This document shows, piece by piece, positions 8,381 to 15,632 of a stretch of DNA of 39,517 nt. The stretch's first letter is position 1. Every line of letters begins with the position of its first letter. Where the stretch lies: positions 1 through 39,517 of IMG/VR virus record IMGVR_UViG_3300025009_000241; one strand, 5' to 3'. The notes below the pieces were generated by a model that did not search any database, was not told the DNA's origin, and saw only the letters and a list, made by a program, of their open reading frames with translations. A program made the position numbers and the translations under genes. This DNA is from a virus.

Positions 8381-8814
8381 CTACCTTTTATTGAATGCCG
8401 AACCAGCCGCTTTATTGCGCCCGTCCACGACCTGTAAATACTCATGTAAATCACCCATTTTCAGCGCGTCAACGTACTCAAGCGTCCATCCGAACGTCTG
8501 TGCTAACTGCCAGCGCATATCCTCAAAAGGCGCGCCTTCCTGCCCTATTCGGGAGAGGTAGACGCGCTTTGAGAGTTTTTTGGGTCAGCCAACGGTTGAC
8601 TGCCAACTTTTAGAACTGACTGGACAATCCTACGAACATCATCCCGCAGCATTTGGTCAAATTCATCGGCTTTGATTCCGGTACACTTTTCGAGGAACAA
8701 GTTATCTTCTTTGTGTGTACCCTTACCTGAGAAAAATTTTGTCCATTCTCCCCAGGTAATTTTGCCAACGTCAATAACCGTGTTTACACCGTTGCTAAGC
8801 GTTATCTCTCCCAT
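8381..8814 (-). CDS. Tail assembly chaperone, long -1 frameshift product (gpGT-like)
   Basis: The short chaperone frame contains the slippery heptamer A-AAA-AAC (bases 8581-8575) in the right register. A -1 slip after codon 80 continues for 64 codons (LSKRVYLSRIGQEG ... AGSAFNKR) to a TAG at 8381-8383, giving 144 residues. Seven bases after the heptamer begins a stem, GCGCG/CGCGC (8567-8563 with 8534-8530), extended by CTCAAA/TTTGAG across a two-base bulge. This mirrors lambda gpG/gpGT and most siphoviruses, where the extension recruits the tape measure protein. The extension has no start of its own. Confidence 0.85.
8545..8814 (-). CDS. Tail assembly chaperone, short form (gpG-like)
   Basis: An 89-residue product of the zero frame, ending SQSASTSPE if no slip occurs. 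It contains an acidic and aromatic opening (TVIDVGKITWGEWTKFF) and a helical part. It sits between the tail tube and tape measure genes, the canonical place for the chaperone that coats the tape measure before tube polymerisation. The ribosome binding site is weak (GGGG about nine bases before the ATG). Confidence 0.82.
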   Translation of the reverse strand: MGEITLSNGVNTVIDVGKITWGEWTKFFSGKGTHKEDNLFLEKCTGIKADEFDQMLRDDVRRIVQSVLKVGSQPLADPKNSQSASTSPE

Positions 8815-8827
8815 GTGTCAGCGCCCC

Positions 8828-9235
8828 TTAATTACTTGCTTTGGTGGGTGTACCGCTGCCCTGGAAGTCGCAGGAAATTTCAACAACATCCGCATACGGC
8901 CATGAGATATTAGCTCCGCCAGCGAACGCAGGGATGGTGTACTTGCGTTTCCCTGATGCGGTGCCTTCCGGCTGGATAATAAGCGTGCCGAATGTGTTGG
9001 ATTCGAGTGCATCTTCTAACGCGGTTCCTGCGGACTGCATAACGCCCTTGTAGGAAACTTTGGTATCCTTCACGGTGCCGATGTAACTTTCAAACGCGTC
9101 AGCGCCTGCGGTTGCGTTGGCAAGTTTGCCACTTGGCGTGTAGGATACCGTGCGGAAGTCACCGCTTAACGCGATGGTGCCACCGGATGAGGGGAACCAG
9201 TTGATTACTAAATCCTTACCTGTGATTTCTGCCAT
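8828..9235 (-). CDS. Major tail tube protein
   Basis: A 135-residue protein starting MAEITGKDLVINW; the ATG at 9235 has AGGAG six bases upstream, so longer versions beginning further out are unlikely. It carries the signature of small siphovirus tube proteins: SGDFRTVSY, KDTKVSYKGVMQ, FGTLIIQPEG, KRKYTIPAF and VEISCDFQGSGTPT. It would form the hexameric rings of the tail tube. A close paralogue forms the N-terminal quarter of the 616-aa protein at 11046-12896. It is preceded by a terminator-like leader (9258-9339). Confidence 0.85.
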   Translation of the reverse strand: MAEITGKDLVINWFPSSGGTIALSGDFRTVSYTPSGKLANATAGADAFESYIGTVKDTKVSYKGVMQSAGTALEDALESNTFGTLIIQPEGTASGKRKYTIPAFAGGANISWPYADVVEISCDFQGSGTPTKASN

Positions 9236-9257
9236 CTTATACTCCTGTGTGATTTGA

Positions 9258-9298
9258 ATAAAAAACGCCCACGTTACCATTCCGGTAAATCGCAGGCG
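9258..9298 (-). terminator. Terminator-like hairpin in the tail tube leader
   Basis: On the minus strand CGCC/GGCG (outer) and TTACC/GGTAA (inner) form a hairpin followed by TTTTTTATTC. It sits between the tail terminator gene and the tail tube gene. Because it lies inside the virion operon it must be read through, used as an attenuator, or end one transcript while another begins. Confidence 0.6.
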
Positions 9299-9307
9299 CA
9301 GCTACTA

Positions 9308-9339
9308 AAGCGGGGCTTGATTGCTATTCAGTTGTCATT
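9308..9339 (-). promoter_or_regulatory. Conserved leader box A (tail tube)
   Basis: A 32-base box identical at 26 positions to 19795-19826. Both copies have GCGGGGCTT and GCTATTC followed by GTTGT. In both cases the box lies just upstream, in the transcription sense, of a terminator-like hairpin and then a highly expressed virion gene. It may be an antitermination site, a protein-binding leader or a promoter part. Confidence 0.5.
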
Positions 9340-9343
9340 TATC

Positions 9344-9739
9344 TCATGTTGAGTCCAGTCGAATCCTGTATTCAGCACCGACCATGTAAGACTCCCTTCC
9401 CGACGCATCCTTTTCAGGTAACGCATATCCGCTTTCACGCGCCAGCCAGAAGTTTGTAAAGCCTGTTACTGTCAACGGTTTGTGGTGTAGAAGGGTATCA
9501 ATTTGCCCGTCAATCGTTCCGGCTGTGGAGGGTGAAGCGGCATACGCCCGGATGAACAGCACATCGTTTTTAGTCCTGTTCGGGTTGTCGTTATCGTCAA
9601 GATCTGCGGTGTAATCCCAGACAACGTAGGGGAACGGGTGATTGTCAGGCGCTTTGAGGAAGAAAACACTTGTCCCTGCTGATGTAGCAGTACCGCCTAA
9701 TCGTGAATAAAGTGCCGTGTTCAGCGCGTGTAAACTCAC
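9344..9739 (-). CDS. Tail terminator/completion protein
   Basis: A 131-residue protein resembling DUF3168-type tail completion proteins: a LNTALYSRLGG opening, FPYVVWD, a nucleotide-free alpha/beta body and the ending YMVGAEYRIRLDST. It would cap the tail and bind the head-tail joint. The GTG start at 9739 overlaps the upstream TGA (GTGA) and has AAGGAGG at a seven-base gap. It lies between the HK97-gp10-like gene and the tail tube gene, as in many siphoviruses. Confidence 0.8.
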   Translation of the reverse strand: MSLHALNTALYSRLGGTATSAGTSVFFLKAPDNHPFPYVVWDYTADLDDNDNPNRTKNDVLFIRAYAASPSTAGTIDGQIDTLLHHKPLTVTGFTNFWLARESGYALPEKDASGRESYMVGAEYRIRLDST

Positions 9740-10068
9740 TTTAGCGCCTCCTTTACGTCATTGAAAAACTTATCCGCTTGTTTCTCGCAGGCGTTACCGA
9801 GAAAATGAATCGCAGGTACGCCTCGTGAACTTCCTAATTCTTGCCATATACCATAATTTACGCCGTCCTGTATTGACCAATTCTCACCGCCGCCTTCTGG
9901 CAATGCAGATATGCTGTTCTTCAACGCGCCAGTATCCACCGGGGCGTTTTGAGCGGCGTTCGCCTGGATTGCCAGCGCGTTCTTCTTGACCGCTTTCTTC
10001 GCCTTTTCTACAGCGGATTTCTCATACTGCGCTAAAGGCTTCGTGTCAATCTTCATGTTGAATATCAA
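9736..10068 (-). CDS. HK97 gp10-like head-tail joining protein
   Basis: About 110 residues. The segment APVDTGALKNSI followed by YGIWQELGSS and the proline/histidine pattern PAIHFL is the signature of the HK97 gp10 family. A TTG at 10068 is chosen because it overlaps the upstream stop (TTGA) and has GGAG eight bases before it. An ATG at 10056 has no such site. It is part of the head-tail connector series. Confidence 0.8.
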   Translation of the reverse strand: MIFNMKIDTKPLAQYEKSAVEKAKKAVKKNALAIQANAAQNAPVDTGALKNSISALPEGGGENWSIQDGVNYGIWQELGSSRGVPAIHFLGNACEKQADKFFNDVKEALK

Positions 10069-10439
10069 GGTATCTTCTCCACTGCTAAACGCTTGACGCC
10101 AATCCACGACTGGTTAGTGTTCACGCCGACAATGTTATAGGTATCCGTGCCTATCTGTATCTGGTTGGCGGTGGTGATCGTTTTGTCATAAGCCATTGAG
10201 ACTATGCCAGTCTTGAATGATTGCACCGCTCCGGCTGCCATTGCCTCTTTACCCGGATTGGGGAAGTCGAGGCGACAGGGTACAGCCGTGCCGCCTGTGA
10301 TTGTCCCCGCCGTGTCAGTCCATCCACCCGCGCCGTCACTGGTTCGCGTGATACCGAGCACGCTACAAGTATCAGGGAATAGTTGACCAATATCAGCGCG
10401 TATCTGTGCAAGTTCGGCGGCGGATAATCCCTGCGTCAT
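10065..10439 (-). CDS. Head-tail adaptor/closure protein
   Basis: A 124-residue protein with the pattern of SPP1 gp16-like head closure proteins: CSVLGITRTSDGAGGWTDT, a beta-rich core, and IQIGTDTYNIVGV near the end. The ATG overlaps the upstream stop (ATGA), and GGAG lies seven bases before it. It stops the leak of packaged DNA at the portal-tail interface in related phages. The assignment rests on pattern and position. Confidence 0.78.
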   Translation of the reverse strand: MTQGLSAAELAQIRADIGQLFPDTCSVLGITRTSDGAGGWTDTAGTITGGTAVPCRLDFPNPGKEAMAAGAVQSFKTGIVSMAYDKTITTANQIQIGTDTYNIVGVNTNQSWIGVKRLAVEKIP

Positions 10440-11023
10440 GTCATATCTCCGCGGACTAATTCGACAGGCGTACTCATTGACACGCTTGCCATGCTCTCAT
10501 ATCTTTGAGCCATTTTCATGCACATGGTAGCCACATGACCGCGCTTGATGCTGTGACCATCGGTTGAGAAGTCGATCATCTCACTCGCGTGTGCTGCCTT
10601 CTGGAACCACACATCGGCGGCGGCGGCGTAAACGTCATAAGAGAATCCGGTTAAGAAGTAAGCCGTCCCCTTCGTGTCAGCGGTGAAACTGATCAATCCC
10701 TTTTCGTAATCCGCGCTCCAATTTGCTGTACCTTGTGCCGTACCGCCAATGTCACGGATAATGAACCTGGATGTACCGCCAACGGTTGTCTCGAAGAATC
10801 GGTTGTTAGACTGGTAGTCGAGATAATTGACCGTTCCGCCCGCCATGATTGGGATACCGCTTATTACTTCATCCCTGACTGGAGTAACATACCTGTCCAT
10901 CACGGCTTGCAGTTGGTCATCACTCCAAAACGTAGCGGAGCCAACGGTGTAATCCGCCGTCCCTGCGTTGGTCATGCCTCGTAAGGTTGTCAGTAACGTA
11001 CTCATTCCTGCTCTAGCGGTCAT
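10436..11023 (-). CDS. Head-tail connector (adaptor) protein
   Basis: A 195-residue protein with a helical N-terminus (MSTLLTTLRGM), a WSDDQLQAVMDRY segment typical of connector subunits that start by describing a binding platform, a beta-rich middle and a helical end (VATMCMKMAQRYESMA). AGGAG lies four bases before the ATG. It opens the connector group gp15/16-like, and the tail-tube paralogue gene lies immediately upstream. Confidence 0.72.
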   Translation of the reverse strand: MTARAGMSTLLTTLRGMTNAGTADYTVGSATFWSDDQLQAVMDRYVTPVRDEVISGIPIMAGGTVNYLDYQSNNRFFETTVGGTSRFIIRDIGGTAQGTANWSADYEKGLISFTADTKGTAYFLTGFSYDVYAAAADVWFQKAAHASEMIDFSTDGHSIKRGHVATMCMKMAQRYESMASVSMSTPVELVRGDMT

Positions 11024-11045
11024 GTTGCTCCTTGTTTATTCCCTT

Positions 11046-12896
11046 TTATAGTGGCAGTGTCAACGTATTAGCGCGTCTGAATATTCGCCATTGTGCATCG
11101 GAATTCCAGACCTCGCCAATAGCATACGCAACCGGAACAACGTTATCTATCTTTGTCTGATAAATTTTGTTGAATGTTGCGACAGATCTGTCTTGAGTGA
11201 ATAAGTAATACCCGCCCGTTATCTGGGAATAATCACTAACGTTTAGCGCCAGGTCAGGGGTGTAAAGCAGCGCGGCATAATACCCGTCAGAATCATAAAC
11301 ATAACCTGCCGGACTTTTGGCATTTACTACCTTCGATTCGTCATCTGCGCTTAGCGTTACGGATTGTCCTGGCAGGGCTATATTAGCCCCCTTCTCCATA
11401 AAGATACCAGTTGGGAACATGGCGGGATATACTGTTATTGTGACTCCACCCAACGCCCAAGTTGTTTGTGTGGTTATTCGCAATCCCTCGGTAGCAGTCG
11501 GATAGTACGTAGTAATAGACGTACCAATTATGGTTGCTCCGGCTCCAATCTCAGAATGATACAGACTGGAATTCCTTGCAAACGAGATAACAGTGCCAGC
11601 CGTAATACTGCCGTCGGCAGGAGTTACCGCAACGCCATCCACCGTTATAACTGTTGAATTTAGTACAGTATTTCCGTGACCATGCCCTACCCACTCGCTA
11701 TTGGTCGCCCCTGTTGGTTTTATGTGCTGTACAGCCTCATATACCGAAGCGCCAGCCGCAGCGCCAACTAATTGCTGGGTTTCCATAAATATCCCGGCGG
11801 TTGCGACTGTTACTGATGTACCGTTATAGTACATTCCGGTAATGTATAGTCTAGTGGCGCTTGAAGCGTCTCTTTTATACCCCGTATAGGACAATACAAT
11901 TGTATGAACACCGGCCGTTAAATCATTTGCAAGTTTAAGTTTCACGTCATAATCAGCGGCGGCGGAGTACATATCAATTACCCTGTCAGTTGGATTGAGA
12001 GTACCGCCATTTGCCACCAGGATAGTATTCGGGAACGTTCCTGCGTCCACTAAATCTTGAGCGGTTGAGAGTAAATCCGCTAATGTATTGTCTCCGTCAA
12101 TCGAAACTAGAACAAGCCCGGCATTAGTAGTCTTCACGTGCCTTATACCCACCCTCTTGACGTTCGCGGGAGTGGTAAATGTGATATACCCACCTGCGGT
12201 TAAGCAAAAACTGTAAGTACCACCATAAGCAAGCGCTTGAGCAGCGTCATTGGTCCATGTTCCTGTTTTTACTGCATAAGTCGCATTATTGTCTTTGACT
12301 GATGCCATCGGAATACGATCTTCCATTGTAGAGACCGCGATGTCCGTTTTCCCAGAAACTGTAAACGGAGTGAGCTTTGTCCCGTGATACCTTCCGTCTT
12401 GAATTGGAGAGTACAACCAGTAGGACGTACCAACCCGTTCAATGCCAACTTGACCACCGTCACCTGTGAATAAATCAAGTAGCGGTCCCAAGTAGTTGGT
12501 GCTAATAGTAGGGGTTCCGGCTCCCTGGAAGTCACATGATATTTCTACAGTGTCATCAAATGGCCAGTTGACATTACCACCCAGAGAAAAAGCAGGGATC
12601 GTGTATTTTCGTTTACAAGATATAGTCCCCTCGGGTTGGATTATCAATGTTCCAAACGTGCCCGCTTCTAACGAGTCCTCAATAGTAGTTACGGTGGTTT
12701 GCATCACGCCACGGTAGGAAACCTTTGTATCTTTAGTCAATACCAGGTAATCCTCAAATGTAGCACTACCAGTAGTTATGTTTAACAGTTTGACAGACGG
12801 GTTATAACCAACCGCGCGAAAGTCTCCGCTCAAGTCGATAGTCCCGCCTGTCGTAATCCAGTTTATCAATAAATTCTTACCAATTAATTCTGTCAT
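11046..12896 (-). CDS. Tail-tube paralogue with large C-terminal extension
   Basis: A 616-residue protein. Residues 1-130 are a clear paralogue of the tail tube protein at 8828-9235, sharing KDTKVSY, GVMQ, FGTLIIQPEG, KRKYTIPAF and VEISCDFQG. The remaining 485 residues are beta- and Thr/Gly-rich, with repeated decorative-looking stretches (GATNSEWVGHGHGN; TVITVDGVAVTPADGS) and a DGYYAALLYTPDLALN module near the end. It may form special rings, a tail collar or surface decorations, as extra domains on tube proteins do in other phages. Its ATG overlaps the radical SAM gene stop (ATGA). Glycosylation by the neighbouring enzymes is possible but unproven. Confidence 0.75.
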   Translation of the reverse strand: MTELIGKNLLINWITTGGTIDLSGDFRAVGYNPSVKLLNITTGSATFEDYLVLTKDTKVSYRGVMQTTVTTIEDSLEAGTFGTLIIQPEGTISCKRKYTIPAFSLGGNVNWPFDDTVEISCDFQGAGTPTISTNYLGPLLDLFTGDGGQVGIERVGTSYWLYSPIQDGRYHGTKLTPFTVSGKTDIAVSTMEDRIPMASVKDNNATYAVKTGTWTNDAAQALAYGGTYSFCLTAGGYITFTTPANVKRVGIRHVKTTNAGLVLVSIDGDNTLADLLSTAQDLVDAGTFPNTILVANGGTLNPTDRVIDMYSAAADYDVKLKLANDLTAGVHTIVLSYTGYKRDASSATRLYITGMYYNGTSVTVATAGIFMETQQLVGAAAGASVYEAVQHIKPTGATNSEWVGHGHGNTVLNSTVITVDGVAVTPADGSITAGTVISFARNSSLYHSEIGAGATIIGTSITTYYPTATEGLRITTQTTWALGGVTITVYPAMFPTGIFMEKGANIALPGQSVTLSADDESKVVNAKSPAGYVYDSDGYYAALLYTPDLALNVSDYSQITGGYYLFTQDRSVATFNKIYQTKIDNVVPVAYAIGEVWNSDAQWRIFRRANTLTLPL

Positions 12897-13636
12897 TTTA
12901 CACTCTCATTTAGCCAGTTATCACGGTTCTCGCGCCATTCGATACGATTCCCCATGTTTGACGCGCACACAAAGCAGGACGCAGGGACTTCTCTCGTGGA
13001 TAAGTAATCCGCTAATGCTTGTTCGGTCAGTTCCTCAATCGCGATCCCGTCAGTCTCTTTTGGCAGTCCTAATAATATTGAAGGGATAAACGGCGCGGTA
13101 CAGCAACGGTAAAAATATCCTTCGTCAATCACGTGACGGTTGATGTTGTACCAACAGGCGTTGAAGCGCCCCTGTGCTATGTCCTGCGGTGACGGTTCCT
13201 TGTATGCACACTCCGTAAATATCACCGGATGCCATTGTAGGGATGTTCCAGCCCGCTCACACTTCGCGGTGATATAGGCTCTTTCAGGCTCCCCGAGTTT
13301 ATATGGCGTGATGATCAATTCATCCAATATCTCAAAGAACGCGTCCGGCATTTTGTAGATGTTCTGCCCGTTGGATGTAACTTCAAGGGTATCCGCTATG
13401 CCTGAATCCTTGACAATCTGCAACAACTCCATGATGTCGGGGTGCAATGTAGGCTCACCGCCCACAAGGTTATAGCGGTCGAAGTGGACTATCTTAGCCA
13501 TTGCGGTGAGGTCACGTTCTAACGTGGCCGGCTCGATAAAATACGGCTTCTGCATGGGTATGAAGTGGTTACATCCTACACATGAGTTTTGGCAGGCAAG
13601 CGTGACGTTCGTTTCACCGTGCGGGCGTTTTATCAT
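12893..13636 (-). CDS. Radical SAM enzyme with C-terminal Cys-rich region
   Basis: A 247-residue enzyme with the canonical CX3CX2C motif (CQNSCVGC at residues 15-22) that binds the 4Fe-4S cluster, followed by NLVGGEPTLHP (SAM-binding GGEP) and the TSNG strand. The C-terminal part has ACW, RCC and CFVC cysteines, like the auxiliary cluster region of SPASM/twitch enzymes. It should carry out radical chemistry on a peptide or sugar, but the substrate is unknown. Its ATG overlaps the upstream stop (ATGA), and its stop overlaps the tail-tube paralogue, so it is translated with virion genes. Radical SAM enzymes of this form also occur in bacterial glycosylation loci. Confidence 0.88.
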   Translation of the reverse strand: MIKRPHGETNVTLACQNSCVGCNHFIPMQKPYFIEPATLERDLTAMAKIVHFDRYNLVGGEPTLHPDIMELLQIVKDSGIADTLEVTSNGQNIYKMPDAFFEILDELIITPYKLGEPERAYITAKCERAGTSLQWHPVIFTECAYKEPSPQDIAQGRFNACWYNINRHVIDEGYFYRCCTAPFIPSILLGLPKETDGIAIEELTEQALADYLSTREVPASCFVCASNMGNRIEWRENRDNWLNESVK

Positions 13637-13842
13637 TCCTTATTCCATTCGATTATTGTTTTTCCGTTATGTCCATGAATGTTTTCTAATTCTTGAATAC
13701 TGTCATAGACCGTAATAGACTTGAACTTTGTTAGCCAAACCAGCACACACTTCCCCTCCGAAAAAACCACACCCTCAGCAACAATGCCAGTTCCCGAAAT
13801 TCCCGACTCATCTTCAATTCGCAACAAGTGGAATGTTTTCAT
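13633..13842 (-). CDS. Small conserved-looking phage protein (69 aa)
   Basis: A 69-residue beta-rich protein (FHLLRIEDESGISGTGIVAEG, VFSEGKCVLVW, ELENIHGHNGKTIIEW). The pattern of small GTGIVAEG...W proteins is seen in many phages and some bacterial loci, but no function is known to me. Start and stop overlap both neighbours by four bases (ATGA), which ties it to the radical SAM and GT2 genes. Confidence 0.75.
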   Translation of the reverse strand: MKTFHLLRIEDESGISGTGIVAEGVVFSEGKCVLVWLTKFKSITVYDSIQELENIHGHNGKTIIEWNKE

Positions 13843-14510
13843 CCTGCATAATCTCCATCGAAGTAATCCTGCGTTTCCAATTTGTCATAAATCAATTCCG
13901 GCATGTTGTACCGTGCGTAATGTGGCAGTGTCCCCGCGCCTTCCCTGATTGCCTCGTACCTGTCCGCTATCTCTTTGCGTTGCTCGTATGACTTGACCAG
14001 TAACTTGTGATGCTCGATAGCGTAGGGGACAACTTGTCCGCAGCCGTTGGGATTTCCGGCGTGAATGAAATTAATCCCGAGCATATTCTGTTTCAACCCT
14101 AACCGCGTCTGTAAATCAGGGTATATCCCATCGTTGCAAAGTGTGTGATACTTGTCGGGGTACATGTACACCCTGGGAAACGCGAACAGGTTACCGCTCT
14201 CATACTTCTTTTGTCGGAGCCACGTTTCCAACGCCGGACTGACAACTTCGTCATCATCCAGCCGTAAAACATAATCACCTGAGCAGGCATTCACGGCTAA
14301 ATCTGATACCATTTCCTGCAAAGGTACATCGTGCGCGGGTAGGTCGATTGCCACGTCTGCAAACTTTCTAAGGCACCCACTTTGCGCATTCTCGCCGTCT
14401 AATCCAATTACGAATTCACAATTAAGGATGGTCGCCAGCCTGTGCATCCGCATGATGAATAATCCGGCGTGCGGTTCCGCGTTGGTGACACACAAGATGG
14501 ATAAACTCAT
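13839..14510 (-). CDS. GT2-like glycosyltransferase
   Basis: A 223-residue GT-A fold enzyme: LSILCVTNAEP opening, FVIGLDGENA, and DYVLRLDDDEVVSP, whose DDD is the metal/nucleotide-sugar DxD motif. Residues near the end (NFIHAGNPNGC, AIEHHKLLVKSYEQR) could form the acceptor site. The sugar and acceptor cannot be told. It overlaps the TM peptide gene upstream and the 69-aa gene downstream. With the GT4-FkbM protein and the radical SAM enzyme it forms a modification cassette between capsid and tail genes. Confidence 0.82.
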   Translation of the reverse strand: MSLSILCVTNAEPHAGLFIMRMHRLATILNCEFVIGLDGENAQSGCLRKFADVAIDLPAHDVPLQEMVSDLAVNACSGDYVLRLDDDEVVSPALETWLRQKKYESGNLFAFPRVYMYPDKYHTLCNDGIYPDLQTRLGLKQNMLGINFIHAGNPNGCGQVVPYAIEHHKLLVKSYEQRKEIADRYEAIREGAGTLPHYARYNMPELIYDKLETQDYFDGDYAG

Positions 14511-14626
14511 TTCGCTACCATAAGTAAATCAATCGCTCTGAAAAGAACGCCCCCTAAACAACAACCGCACATTACCGCGACTAAAGTAAAAAGCACAAGT
14601 AATTTCTTGAAGTCTTTTTCGCTCAT
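14507..14626 (-). CDS. Tiny membrane or lipoprotein-like peptide (39 aa)
   Basis: A 39-residue protein: MSEKDFKKLL, then hydrophobic VLFTLVAVMCGCCLGGVLF, then a short polar end. The GCC within the hydrophobic stretch could be a lipobox-like Cys or simply part of one transmembrane helix. The ATG at 14626 has GGGAG at a four-base gap and overlaps the stop of the HExxH gene; its stop overlaps the GT2 start. No function is assigned. Confidence 0.7.
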   Translation of the reverse strand: MSEKDFKKLLVLFTLVAVMCGCCLGGVLFRAIDLLMVAK

Positions 14627-14982
14627 TTCGCTCCCTTTACCCACATGAACGCCTTTTGAAGTGAGGACGCTACCCGTTCTTCGTGCTCAATGTCGTCAGT
14701 GTTTTCGTCTGCTCGCATCTCGTTTAGAAATATGTGCATCAATTCGTGTACAACCGTTTCTTCAATCTCTTCGTCAGACCGATCCTGCATGTGGGTTATA
14801 TTGAATGTGAGTGTGCTTTCCATGTATTTCCAGTTAGTGTCGCAGATTGCATCACAACTCATTCCGCCTTCCCAGAAGTCAACAAACACAACCTTGACTG
14901 TCTGATACCCTAATCCGGTATATTTAATCCACCATTTCAGATACTTACTAATCAGTTTCTTTGTCTCTGCAGGCGTTCTCAT
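14623..14982 (-). CDS. HExxH zinc metalloprotease-like protein
   Basis: A 119-residue protein with VVHELMHIFLNE, an HExxH zincin motif near residue 79, and a downstream acidic HEERVAS segment (Glu at about residue 101) that could supply the third zinc ligand. It resembles small phage zincins of unknown target. Its size leaves room only for a minimal peptidase or a zinc-binding structural protein. Start and stop overlap the neighbours (ATGA at both ends). It lies inside the modification cassette, so it may process a virion protein; that is inference. Confidence 0.8.
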   Translation of the reverse strand: MRTPAETKKLISKYLKWWIKYTGLGYQTVKVVFVDFWEGGMSCDAICDTNWKYMESTLTFNITHMQDRSDEEIEETVVHELMHIFLNEMRADENTDDIEHEERVASSLQKAFMWVKGAK

Positions 14983-15629
14983 TGTGCAATCCCAAAAGTT
15001 AGTTTTTCTAAAGCCTCACGCGCTTTGCGTTTTTTTGCGGCAATCGACATTCTATTTCTGGATTCAACAGAACGCTTCATTCCTGTGTGTGTTGCAGCGA
15101 CCTTGTCAATCGACTCTTGGCTGTGTTTTATTCCAGTTAGCGCTATGGATAGTTTTTTCTTTACTTCATCAGAAAGAGGTTTTCCTAAATGAGACTTCAA
15201 AAGTTGTTGTTTTTGAAATTCAGATATTGTTTTACCCTTATTTTTTTCTGATATTTTTCTTTTTGCCTCTTCCGTATGCTTTAACCCAGTATGAGATATT
15301 CTCATTCTTTCAAGAGACTCTGCTGAAAACTTTATTCCTTTATTACTGTCGGTACACTCTAACCTGAAGTTATAAATATTTTTACTGAAATTAACCACCG
15401 CTTGTTCATATCTTGTTAGTTCTTCCTTTTCACAGAACAAAACAATGTCAAACATGAAGTTTTCTTTACCAAGCAAGTTATAGGCTCTTTGTAAATGTAA
15501 ATTAGGATGTTTATTTTTATCAAGCATTGAGTAATGAGAACATCGCCTCTGCTCTATATTTATCGACTGTCCAATATATTGTTTACCGTCAACAAGGTTG
15601 GTGATTTTATATATTCCTGCGCTGGTCAT
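14979..15629 (-). CDS. GIY-YIG homing endonuclease with NUMOD3 repeats
   Basis: A 216-residue protein with GIYKITN...KQYIGQS at the N-terminus (the GIY-YIG catalytic core, residues about 5-90) and at least four NUMOD3-like DNA-binding repeats in the C-terminal half (SAESLERMRISHTGLKHTEE, SDEVKKKLSIALTGIKHSQE). This is a free-standing seg-type homing enzyme. Its bases are AT-richer than its neighbours, which fits recent arrival. AGGA lies directly before the ATG, and its stop overlaps the HExxH gene. Confidence 0.93.
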   Translation of the reverse strand: MTSAGIYKITNLVDGKQYIGQSINIEQRRCSHYSMLDKNKHPNLHLQRAYNLLGKENFMFDIVLFCEKEELTRYEQAVVNFSKNIYNFRLECTDSNKGIKFSAESLERMRISHTGLKHTEEAKRKISEKNKGKTISEFQKQQLLKSHLGKPLSDEVKKKLSIALTGIKHSQESIDKVAATHTGMKRSVESRNRMSIAAKKRKAREALEKLTFGIAQ

Positions 15630-15632
15630 CGG

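Noticed and set aside
8028-8561. Plus-strand frame of 177 aa
   Set aside because: Antisense to the tape measure and chaperone genes, no ribosome binding site, and no recognisable domain.
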